Positions 9,088 through 18,088 of a DNA stretch of 64,000 bases are shown here, piece after piece. Position 1 is the stretch's first letter, and the number at the start of each line of letters is the position of its first letter. Source of the DNA: Bog-473 sp963817735 (GTDB lineage Bacteria > Actinomycetota > Acidimicrobiia > Acidimicrobiales > RAAP-2); assembly GCA_963817735.1 (NCBI GenBank), contig CAWFPP010000003.1:434001-498000 (forward strand), written 5' to 3'. The notes beneath the pieces are model-generated. The model had not been told where the DNA came from, ran no database searches, and worked only from the letters and a program-made list of their open reading frames with translations. The position numbers and the translations under genes were made by a program.

Positions 9088-9957
9088 ATGGACGGCGTGA
9101 CGACGAGCAAGGTCGACCTCGATGTCCGCCCGCTGAGCCCGACCATCGGCGCCGAGATCCGCGGACTCGACTGCGCGGCCGACCTCGACGACGGCGCCGT
9201 CGCCGCCATCCGGGCCGTGTGGCTGGAGCGCCTGGTCGTCTTCTTCCCGGACCAGCACCTGGACGACGACTCCCAAATCGCCTTCGCCAGGCGCTTCGGT
9301 GTACTGACCGAGAGTCACCCCGTGGAGCAACAGGTGCTCGAGCGCAAGGAGGTCCACTCCATCGAGAGCGGCAAGGACCGCACCGATTTCTGGCACACCG
9401 ACATCACCTTCATGAACCGGCCCGCCATGGCCTCCCTGCTGCGCTCGGTCGTCGTGCCCGAGGCCGGCGGCGACACCATGTGGGCCGACACGCGGGCCGC
9501 CTATGCGTCACTCGCCGAGCCCCTGCAGCGACTGTGCGACGAACTCTCGGCCTTTCACTTCGAGCCGTACTATGCCCAGGCCGTGGCCGAGGGTCACGGC
9601 AACGTGTGGGAGGGCAAGAAGCTGACGCGGTTGCTCCCCGCCACACACCCCGTCGTGCGCGTGCATCCTGAGACCGGCCGCAAGAACCTGTTCGTCAATC
9701 CGAAGTTCACGGTGCGCATCGAGGACCTGCCCGAACGCCAGAGCGACGGTTTGCTGCGGCTGCTCTACGAGCACATGACGAGCCCGCAGTTCGTGGTGCG
9801 CTACCACTGGAAGCCGAACACCCTGGCCTTCTGGGACAATCGGGCCACCATGCATTTCGGGGTCTTCGACTACGAGGGTGCGCGCCGCGTCATGCACCGG
9901 GTCACGTTGCGCGGCGACCGCCCGCTCGGCCCGCGAGACGGGCATTCTGCGCTCTGA
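9088..9957 (+). CDS. TauD/TfdA-family Fe(II)/2-oxoglutarate dioxygenase
   Basis: 289 residues from ATG 9088; an upstream in-frame ATG at 9049 would add 13 residues that the family does not normally have. The metal triad is visible: FWHTD with His103 and Asp105, and the distal His270 in RVMHRVTLRGDRP, whose Arg would bind the 2-oxoglutarate carboxylate. The N-terminal block PLSPTIGAEIRGLD and DQHLDDDSQIAFARRFG are standard for taurine/alpha-ketoglutarate-type oxygenases. Such enzymes hydroxylate sulfonates, phenoxyacids or alkyl sulfates, releasing sulfite or an aldehyde. It follows the MFS pump by 43 bases and may be co-transcribed. Substrate not predictable. Confidence 0.85.
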   Translation: MDGVTTSKVDLDVRPLSPTIGAEIRGLDCAADLDDGAVAAIRAVWLERLVVFFPDQHLDDDSQIAFARRFGVLTESHPVEQQVLERKEVHSIESGKDRTDFWHTDITFMNRPAMASLLRSVVVPEAGGDTMWADTRAAYASLAEPLQRLCDELSAFHFEPYYAQAVAEGHGNVWEGKKLTRLLPATHPVVRVHPETGRKNLFVNPKFTVRIEDLPERQSDGLLRLLYEHMTSPQFVVRYHWKPNTLAFWDNRATMHFGVFDYEGARRVMHRVTLRGDRPLGPRDGHSAL

Positions 9958-10015
9958 TCAGGGGACGAGAAGGACCCGACAGCCGACAGCGGCGTTTCCT
10001 GGCTACCATTCCCGC

Positions 10016-10691
10016 GTGTTCGGGGGGATTGGCGGGGTCCACGGCTACCGGGGACGACTCGGAATGCTGGCTGCACTGGGTTGCCTCGCGCTCGGCGTGA
10101 CGTCCTGTTCCGGTGGTTCGAAATCGCCCGACGTGGTCATGATCCAGGCGGGACAGGCGCAACCGGGTGCCATCCCGATCGGCAACCACGCCAAGACGGC
10201 CGGGGACGCCACCGCGGCCACCATCCCGCTGGCGCAGCAGAATCCGACCACTGCGCTGTTCTCTGCCATCGGCGTCTTCCAGTCCTGTCTCAACAACCTC
10301 GGGGTCACCTTCGTCGGTGCGCCGGACCCGAGCGATCCGTCGTCGCCCGCCAACAGCCCGAGCTATCTCAAGAACCTGGGCACCTGCGCCACCAAGAGCA
10401 ATATCCTCCAGGCCCTCAAAGAGGCCCAGTCCGCACAGGACAACCTCACGCCGGCGCAGGTCAAGAAGGAGAACAAGGAGTACCTGCAGTGGCGCAAGTG
10501 CATGATCGGCCGGGGCTGGGGCATCCCCCAGCCCACGCCGAACGCCAAGGGACTGTTGTTCTCGTTCGGGGGAACCGGGTGGAGGCGGCGGCGCCGGCGC
10601 CGGTGGCGGCTTCAAGGCACCGCCCGGACAGAGCCTGCTCAGCAGCAGCGACCTGGAACAGTGCGCCGCTGTCGCGCAGGGCAGCACATGA
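10016..10691 (+). CDS. Putative lipoprotein of an ABC export module (frameshift)
   Basis: GTG 10016 starts a short basic segment, a hydrophobic stretch and a lipobox-like VTSC at about residues 32-35, so this is probably a membrane-anchored lipoprotein. The mature part has paired cysteines, LTPAQVKKENKEYLQWRKCM, and a Gly-rich linker. The frame slips near 10575 in the GGC/GGT-rich tract. The corrected frame ends with QSLLSSSDLEQCAAVAQGST at 10691. It lies 30 bases upstream of a periplasmic-adaptor-like gene and then ATPase and permease, and similar small secreted proteins accompany such actinobacterial transporters. No known domain is recognised; function unassigned. Confidence 0.6.
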
Positions 10692-10721
10692 CCGGCCGGA
10701 CCACTACCGAGGGATGACCAC

Positions 10722-13198
10722 ATGACCCGCAAGCAGAAGACCATCGGCGTCGTCGTCGCGGTGGCGGTGCTCGCCGCGGCCGGCATCTCGTATGCCGTCG
10801 CCTCGAGTGGCAGCGGGTCCTCGGGAAAGCAGGTGGTCGTGCTCAGCACTGTGCAGCGGCGCACGCTGCAGGGAACCGTCAACCTGACGGGCACGCTGGC
10901 CCGCAAGGAGACCACGAAGGTCAACGCCGCCACCACCGGCCTGGTCAGCAACGTCTCGGTCAAGGACGGCACCGTGACCAAGACGGGCGACGTGATGTTC
11001 TCGCTCAACGGGCGCAACGCCATCGCCGAGAACGGGACCCTGCCTTTCTTCCGCTCCCTCGTCCCCGGTGACTCCGGAGCCGACGTGGTGGAGCTGAAGC
11101 AGATCCTCAATGCGGCGGGGGACTACCCGGGACCGAGCACCAACCTCTTCACCGAGCAGACCCAGTTCGCCCTGGCCCAGTGGCAGGCGCAGCACGAACT
11201 ATCCCAACTCCACTCCGGCCACGCCGCAGTCGGTGACGCGTCGCTCTGGAGCAGGGGACCGGCTACCAGCTGGGCGACCAGGACACCGCCGGCCTGATCA
11301 TCGGGCCGCCCGCGACACAGAGCCGCTTCGCGCTCACCGGAGATCGACGCCGGCGACGCGGCCCAGCCGACGGCGGTGCTGGCCGACGACCCCGTCCCGG
11401 TGCTCACGATCGCAGTCGGTGGCCGACCAGGTGACGGCGGGCCAAGCCGGCGAACTTCGTCGTCAGCGCGTCCACGACGTCGACGTCGGCCGTCACGGTC
11501 AATCTGACTCCCGGCGGCACGGCCGGCCCCGAGAACGTCGTCACGCCTCCGACCTCGGTGACCATCGCCGCGGGGCGACTGCAGACCGCGGTGACGGTGC
11601 AGACGCGCGCCACCACCACCGTCCAGCCGAACACGACGATCACCATGGCCCTCGCCTCGGGCACGGGCTACGCCGTCGGGTCTCCGAGCTCGGCCCAGAC
11701 CACCATTGCCAACAGCGCGGTGCCGACGCTGCAGATCAGCGGCGGCACCACCGTGTCGCCCGGGGGGACCGCCACGCTCACCGTGACCGCCAACCAGGCG
11801 CCGTTGCAGAACACCCAGGTGGCGCTGACCTTCGGCGGAAACGCCACCGCCGGGACCGACTACATGGTGCCCGACCCGGTCGTGACGCTCGCTGCGGGCG
11901 CCACCACCGCCACGGTGACCCTCACGACCTCGAGCAGACGAGCACGATCAAGCCCAACGACGTACATCGTGGTGTCGCTCTCGCCGAATCCCTCGCAGTA
12001 CACCGTCGGCGCTCCGGGCTCGGCCGTCGTCACCATCGGCGGCAGCTTGACCCTGCCGACCGTCACGCTGACGTCGGCCACGAACGTACCTGCAGAAGGG
12101 GGAGCCCTACCCGGTCTCGGTCGGCGCTGAGCCAGGCCACTGAGCACGCCCCTCACCATCAACCTCTCCTACGGGGGGACGGCCGCAGCCGGGCATCGAC
12201 TACACCGTTCCGGCCGGCACCCTGGCCGTGCCCGCCGGCGCAGACCGCGTTCACCGTGCAGATCCCCACCGTGACCGACAACCTGGTCGAGTCCGACCGC
12301 GTGTTGACGGTCTCGCTCGCTCCGAGCTCCGGCGTACCAGGTCGGGTCGCCTTCGAGCGCCTCGGTGACAATCACGTCCCAGGTCGTGCCCAAGCTCACC
12401 ATCGCGGCCAGCGACCGCCACGCTGGCGCAGGGCGGCTCGGCTGCGTTCGTCATCACCGCCGACGCAGGCGCCCGGCGCAGGACACGTCGGTCAACTTCG
12501 CGGTGCAGGGAACCGCGCAGCCCGGGCCAGAACTACGTGCCCTTGACCGGCACCGCGCTCCTGAAGGCGGGCCAGACCCGGTCACGGTGACCATGCAGTC
12601 GCTGCAGCGGAACATCAGCTTCGACCCCACCGACATGATCGTGGGCTCGTGGCCCACCCGCGTCGGCACCGTGTACGTGAAGGCGGGCCAGCCGGTCGCG
12701 ACCGGCACGACCATCCTCGTCGCTGACCGAGCCGGACCTCACGGTCACGCTCGACGCGTCGGCGTCGAACCGCACGCAGCTGGCCGTGGGCCAGACGTGC
12801 ACCGTCCAGATCGACGGCGAGAACAACTCGGTCTCGGGCACCATCACCGAGCTCGACTCCACTCCGACCTCGGTCAGACGTCGAGCAGCGGGGCAGGCGT
12901 CCACCCAGGTCTACGAGGGCACGATCGAGGCACCGGGGCTCGACGGCGCCGACGGGTCGTCGGTCTCCATCAACGTGGTCGACCGAGCAGAAGAGCGACG
13001 CGCTGACCGTGCCCATCGCCGCGGTGAAGCAGAACGGGACGGGCCAGGACGTCGTCCGGGTGGTCAACCTGGCTCACGGCGGACGGATCGTCGAGGTGCC
13101 GGTCACGACGGGGCTGACCGAGGGCTCCTACATCGAGATCACACGTGGGCTGCGGGCCGGCCAGACCGTCGTCGTGGAGGTCGACTCAGTCCTCGTGA
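10722..13198 (+). CDS. Periplasmic-adaptor (MacA/HlyD)-like protein with peptidoglycan-binding domain and Calx-beta-like repeats (many frameshifts)
   Basis: Starts at ATG 10722 with one transmembrane anchor (residues 7-27). A first half of a lipoyl-like/barrel-sandwich domain follows, with TGTLARKETTKVNAATTGLVSNV, then a PG_binding_1-like segment GDSGADVVELKQILNAAGDYPGP. Between about 11400 and 12640 come roughly four repeats of about 105 residues with the pattern VPxLxI, GTDYMVPDPVVTLAAGATTATVT and SVTI, which is the Calx-beta signature. The second half (about 12640-13190) returns to adaptor sequence: VYVKAGQPVATGTTIL, VPIAAVKQNGTGQDVVRVV and TTGLTEGSYIEITRGL. At least ten indels (near 11205, 11340, 11400-11450, 11935, 12110, 12180-12240, 12335, 12410-12530, 12725, 12880, 12985) must be corrected. 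The end is placed at TGA 13196-13198, which overlaps the next start. Confidence 0.6.
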
Positions 13199-13941
13199 CG
13201 TCCGAGCCCGCCGCGGAACCGACGACCGGGGAGATCGGTCCCGGAGCAGCCCCTCCTCGAGCTCGAGCACGTGTCGCGCCTGTACGGCGAGGAGGTCGGT
13301 CGTCTACGCCATGCGCGACGTGTCGCTGCGGATCATGGCCGGTGAGTTCATCTCCATCGTGGGGCCGTCGGGATCGGGGAAGTCGACCATGCTGGGTCTG
13401 CTCGGGCTGCTGGACCTCCCCACCGCCGGCAGGGTGCGCGTGGCGGGCCGCGACGTCAGCCGGCTCGACGACGTCACCCGCTCGCAGTCCGCGGCGATTC
13501 CATCGGGTTCGTCTTCCAGCAGTTCCATCTCATCCCCCACCTGAGCGCGCTCGGGCAACGTCGAGACCGCCCTCCTCTACCGCGACATGCGGCCCCGCCA
13601 ACGCAAGGAGAAGGCGTACGACGCGCTCGACCAGCTCGGCCTGGGTGCCCGCGTGCGACCACCGGCCGGTGCAGATGTCGGGTGGCGAGCAGCAGCGGGT
13701 GGCCCTGGCCCGGGCCATCGTGACCGATCCCCTGATGGTCCTGGCCGACGAGCCGACCGGGGCGCTGGACTCGGTCAACGCGGCGCACGTCCTCGAGATC
13801 TTCCGGAGCCTTCAGTCGCCCGAGCGCGCCGTCGTCATGGTGACCCACGACCCCACGGTGGCCAATACGGCGGCACGCCGGATCTCCATGCGGGATGGCA
13901 AGATCGTGGCCGACGAGCTCCTGGCCGGGACCACGGCGTGA
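13195..13941 (+). CDS. ABC transporter ATPase, MacB/LolD type (frameshifts)
   Basis: GTG 13195 overlaps the adaptor stop. Read across slips near 13255, 13300, 13490-13560 and 13665, it gives about 245 residues: ELEHVSRLYG, Walker A GPSGSGKST, Q-loop GFVFQQFHLIPHL, signature MSGGEQQRVALARAI, Walker B MVLADEPTGALD, and switch His in VMVTHDPTVA. The LLDLPTAGRV segment and the pairing with an FtsX-type permease place it with the MacB/LolD ATPases, which drive extrusion by mechanotransmission. The ATPase is cytoplasmic and would partner the next gene. Ends at TGA 13939-13941, overlapping the permease GTG. Confidence 0.8.
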   Translation: MTSEPAAEPTTGEIGPGAAPPRARARVAPVRRGGRSSTPCATCRCGSWPVSSSPSWGRRDRGSRPCWVCSGCWTSPPPAGCAWRAATSAGSTTSPARSPRRFHRVRLPAVPSHPPPERARATSRPPSSTATCGPANARRRRTTRSTSSAWVPACDHRPVQMSGGEQQRVALARAIVTDPLMVLADEPTGALDSVNAAHVLEIFRSLQSPERAVVMVTHDPTVANTAARRISMRDGKIVADELLAGTTA

Positions 13942-15120
13942 GCCAGACCCGCGACCTGATCGGCGTCGCCCTGAACGGGCTGACGGCCCGCAAGGTCCGG
14001 ACGCTCATGATCATGCTGGGGCCGATCATCGGGGTGGCCGCCATGGTGTGCGCCATCGGTCTCACCGAGAGCGCCAAGGGCCAGCTGCAGGCCCAGTTGG
14101 CCCAGCTCGGCACGAACCTGATCGTCGCCCAGGCCGGCGGCACCTTCGGTTCGCAGAACCCCACCTTCCCGTCCAACGCGGTGGCGCGGGTGGAGGCCGT
14201 GTCGAGCATGACCGGCCGCCGCCGCCACGGCCAACCTCTCCGACGTCGTGTCGGTGCCGGTCCAGGGGGCCAAGGATTACTACGAGGCGTTCCCGGTGCC
14301 GGTGCGGGCCGCGGGAGTCGGCCTGCCAGCGTGCTGCAGGTGCCGGTGACGAGTGGACGCTGGCTCGATCTGGCCGATCTCCGCCTGCACACCGGCCGCA
14401 GTGCTCGGCGAGGGCATCGCCAAGCAATACGGCTACCTGCCCGGCGAGGCCCGCACGATCAGTCTCAACAGCGCCAACTTCGCGGTGGTCGGCGTCCTCG
14501 GCGCGGTCACGCTCGATCCCGAGCTCGACAATGCCGTGTTCGTCACCGAGTGGTCGGCCCAACACATGCTCGGCACCAACGGCGAGCCGAACCAGCTCTA
14601 CATCCGCGCCGCGCCCGGCACCACCCAGTCCACCGCCAACGCCATCCAGACCGCCATCAGCCTCGGGGGCTCCAACCAGGTGTCGACGCAGATCCCGAGC
14701 GACGTCCTGCAGGCCGCGGCGCAGGCCAACAAGACGCTGCAGCAGGTGGCATTCCTGGCCGGCCTGCTGGCCCTCATCGTCGGCGGGGTCGGCATTGCCA
14801 ATGTGATGTCGATCTCGGTGATTCAGCGGTCGTCGGAGATCGGGATCCGCCGGGCCGTCGGCCACAGTCGCTCGAAGATCGCCGGGCAGTTCTTGCTCGA
14901 GTCGCTCTTCGTCGGCCTGCTCGGTGGCCTGATCGGCGCGGCCCTGGGTGTGGGGATCGTCTACGGGGTGTCGGCCCTCTCCGGGTGGGTGGTCGTCCTC
15001 GACTACAAGACGATCCCAATCTGGATGGGCCTCGCCCTCGTCGTCGCAGTGGTGGCCGGACTCTTCCCCTCCATTAAGGCAGCGCGCCTGGAGCCGCTCG
15101 AGACCCTGCGCCTGGGCTGA
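13938..15120 (+). CDS. FtsX/MacB-type ABC transporter permease (frameshifts)
   Basis: GTG 13938 overlaps the ATPase stop (GTGA). The N-terminal helix GLTARKVRTLMIMLGPIIGVAAMV is the MacB_PCD hallmark. An extracytoplasmic domain follows (IAKQYGYLPGEARTISLN, DNAVFVTEWSAQHML). The C-terminal FtsX domain has three helices with GGVGIANVMSISVIQRSSEIGIRRAVG and a terminal SIKAARLEPLETLRLG. Indels near 14215, 14290-14335 and 14380 interrupt the extracytoplasmic domain; the remainder is intact. It would form the membrane part of a tripartite-like export system with the adaptor and ATPase. The stop codon lies inside the first copy of a 17-bp tandem repeat. Confidence 0.8.
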
Positions 15121-15210
15121 CCGACAGACTGGGCTGACCGACAGACTGGGCTGACCGACAGACTGGGCTGATCGACAGACTGGGCTGATCGACAGACTGG
15201 GCTGACCGAC
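15112..15210. repeat. 17-bp tandem repeat (five copies plus a partial sixth)
   Basis: The unit CTGGGCTGACCGACAGA starts at 15112, 15129, 15146, 15163 and 15180, with a 14-base partial copy from 15197. Copies 4 and 5 have T for C in the ACC. The first copy contains the TGA of the permease. Because 17 is not a multiple of three, successive TGAs fall in all three forward frames. The reverse strand of the unit has no stop in any frame. Confidence 0.95.
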
Positions 15211-15224
15211 CGAGCAGCCTTCGT

Positions 15225-15960
15225 TCAGGGGATGGAGGTCCCCGTCGTCCCACCCGACAGCGAGCCCGAACCTGCTCCGACAGTTCCCTGCGTCGTCCCG
15301 GCTCCGCTCCCGGTCCCGCTGCCCTCGGACGTCGCGCCGGCACCAGCGGCCCCGCTCGCACTTCCGCTGCCGGCTGAGGCCGCGCTCGAGCCCGCTGCTC
15401 CGCTTCCCTGGGTCTGACTCGCCCCCGAGGACGACCCCGACCCCCGCCCCGGCCGAGCCGGGCGACCCCGACCCCGCCCCCGCCCCGGCCGCGCTGAGCC
15501 GGGACGCCGCGCTCGCGCCGGCACCCGAATTGCCGGCCCCCGTGCTCCCGGTTGAGCCGGCCGAGAGGCCCTCCGCCGCCGCCCCGGTGCCGCCCGTGTC
15601 ACCTGTGGACCCTGTGGCGCCGGTCGCCCCGGTGCCGCTGGTCGCAGGGGTCGCCGCTGAACCCGCCCCGGAGTTGCCGCCCCCTGTCGAGCCGCTGTTC
15701 GCCGTCCCGGTGCTGCCCGTGGCGCCCGAGGGATGGGGAATCTGGGTGATACCCGAGCTCTGTGGGCTCGTGCCGAGCCAGGCCCCGAACGCGACGCCGC
15801 CGGCGACCAGCAGCACCGCGCAGAGGCCGAGGGCAGCGAGCCGCGCCGTCCTGTCGGTCCACCGACCCTGGGGCAGGTCTTCGGTGTCCGCGGCATCGTC
15901 GAATTCGAGATGCGGGACTACCGGCACTTCGTCGGTCTTGTCGGCCTCTTCCCCCACCAC
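15225..15960 (-). CDS. Single-pass membrane protein with Gly/Ser/Thr/Ala-rich low-complexity exterior (frameshift)
   Basis: GTG 15960 begins an acidic cytoplasmic segment (about 40 residues, rich in Asp and Glu), then one transmembrane helix AALGLCAVLLVAGGVAFGAWLG, then about 180 residues almost entirely Gly, Ala, Ser and Thr, with collagen-like GATGATGSTGDTGGTG. The frame slips near 15430 in a CCCCG tract. The corrected frame keeps the same composition (SGAAGSSAASAGSGSASG) and ends TGTSIP at 15225. No domain is recognisable; it could be a cell-surface linker, adhesin-like or glycosylated stalk protein. The strand is supported by the helix and by compositional continuity on both sides of the slip. 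Confidence 0.55.
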
Positions 15961-16031
15961 AGCCAGATCGTAGTGTTGGCGCAGGTCAACCGCGCATCGG
16001 GGTTGCGCCCAGCTTCGGGCCTACTTCGGGC

Positions 16032-17922
16032 TTACTCCGTGGCGGCCGCGATGGACGGGAGGCTCTGCGCCGGCCCGCTTAGCCAGTCCCGCAGTGCCGC
16101 TGTCGCCCGCACGTCGTCCTCGTTGTACTGCAGGATCCACTCCTGCGCCGCGGCCCGGGCTCCTCCGTCGGCCGCTTCGTCGATCGCCTGCTCGTACTTG
16201 ACCATGGCCAGGGTCCCCCCGCCGTCGTCGGTCCGCCAGGAGAAGCCGGCCAGCGGCGCCGTCTCCTTCAGCCCCATGCTGCGGCCGGTGATCAGCTGGG
16301 CCCGCACGACCTCCAGCAGGTCGACCCAGTCGACGGAGGCCAAGAACTCGTCGACCTCGTCGCGCAGGCCGAGCCGGTCGGCGATGCGGGTCATCTGCCC
16401 CTGCTCGGCGCTCCTGCTGTAGCAGTAGGCCCCGAACGTGGCGCCCTCTGCGGCGGCCCTGGCCCGCTCGCCGGTGAACCAGGACCAGAACTCCTTGAAG
16501 GCGATCAGCTCGCCGGCCTCGATGTCGGGGTCCCACGAAACGAACGCCACGTAACGAGCCGTCGGCGCCATAGCCGTCGGCGCCGTCGTCGTCGCCGTCA
16601 CCCCGCGTCGATCGGTGACGAGCGCGCCCCACAGATAACAGCCGTCGTTGGTGTTCTCCATGTCCACGTCGACCTCGATGTCGGCGCGAGGAACGACGAC
16701 CGCATGGACGTCGCGCCGCCGGTAGGCCGGTGACGCACCGATGCGGGCCCGGGCCAGCTCGATCTGGCCGGCCGCGTTCGACGCGCCGGCCCCACACACC
16801 TCGCAGCGTCTTCGCATCGATGGTGTCCAGATCGCCCACCGTGTACAGGCCGATCTCGGCCAGCACCTCGACCTGCTTGGGCCGGTTCCCGATCACCTCG
16901 GCAAGCGGAGTCGACGCCGGCCGATCCGCCGCCTTCGAGAGCAATCCCTCGACATCGACCTTGCCGCGGACGAGCTCGGCCGTCCGCCAGTCGAGCGCCG
17001 CCAACTCATGGAGGCTCCCGATCCCGTAGGCCTTGTACAGCGCCCGCCGCCCGGCGCCGACACCCGCAATCAGGCTCAGGTCGGCCACCTCCTCGAGCCG
17101 GTCGCCGCACCACTCCCGCCACCGGCACATGTCGCACTGGTCGCACACGATCGGCTCCGCCAACAACGGTGCCGTCTCGTCGACCAGGTACTCCTCGGCC
17201 GCGGCAAGGATCTCGAGCCGCAGGGCGAACTCGAGGTCGTAGCGGACCAGGGGGCTCATGCGCTCGAGCGGACCACCGTCGGCGTATTCGGGCGGAGAAA
17301 GGCAGGGCTCCGAAAGGTCGTGCCAGACGATCACCCCCTCCGTGCCGATGACGCCGGCGGCGAAGCAACCCGGCGAGGCGATGCCGGCCGTCTCGAGCAG
17401 GGCGTGGTAGTGCGCCAGCTGCAGCAGGTCGCCAACGTGCCTCCGGGCGACGAACTCGACATCGACCGCCGCGGCATCCAAGAACGGTGCCCCGACCTCG
17501 GACACCAACGCCGTCCCCGTCCCCTCCTTGCGGACGCGCTCGAGCGCCTTGTGCGCCTTGACCTCCACGGGCAAATAGCCCTCACCGCACCGCACGAGCA
17601 GATCAGGCTGCCCCACTCGATGCGCTTCGTGGTCCACCGGGAGCCGCCCGCCGGCGATGACCAGCGCCCGGGCCTTCACGGCCTGCAGGGTCTGCCACTC
17701 CCGGGCATCGAGGTCTTCGGCTTCGATGACAACGGCACCCTCCACCCCCTCGAAGAGAGCGACGAAGGTCTCGCTCTCGAACGCCTCGCCGGCCCGGTAG
17801 AGCATCTGCAGGAAGGGCGGGTCGGGCAGAGGATCACAGGGCTGCAGCACGTCGAGCTGCACGCGTTGGGGGCACTGCTTGGCAAAGCGGGAATCCCTCG
17901 GCCTGATGTCGACGGCGACCAC
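16032..17922 (-). CDS. TM0106-family RecB-like putative nuclease (frameshift)
   Basis: Starts about GTG 17922 with RDSRFAKQCPQRVQLDVLQP, the usual N-terminus of this family. The PD-(D/E)XK core is visible: QPDLLVRCGEGYLPVEVKAHK, then four cysteines in the C-terminal part of the nuclease half (CDQCDMCRWREWC), as in Cas4/RecB Fe-S nucleases. Helix-hairpin-helix-like segments follow (LSLIAGVGAGRRALYKAYGI, IGLYTVGDLDTI), then an RNase H-like/DEDD domain (DIEVDVDMENTNDGCYLWG, YNEDDVRATAALRDW). One G too many in a GGGG run near 16790 splits the frame; correcting it gives LRGVWAGASNAAGQIELAR. Probably a DNA repair or processing nuclease. No CRISPR or phage genes are nearby. Confidence 0.8.
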
Positions 17923-18088
17923 ACGAGCATTGTGACCGGTGGCGGTGACACTCGGCGGGATTCGTTGGTGGATCCGGGTCAGGCCGCCGCCGCGATCCGG
18001 GCGGAACCGGCGCGGCGGCACCCAATCGGACCTGCTCGTGACCAGGGCGGCTGGTCCGAAACGGGGAGGCTGGACCAATATCCGACCC

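Noticed and set aside
15112..15210. Possible CRISPR array
   Set aside because: The 17-bp units are directly adjacent with no spacers, and no cas genes are nearby; a simple tandem repeat.
14062..15960. 632-codon minus-strand frame spanning the permease, the 17-bp repeat and the low-complexity protein
   Set aside because: Only the first part (membrane anchor and Gly/Ser/Thr tract) is coherent; the rest is antisense to a clear FtsX permease and to the repeat, which is open on that strand by chance.
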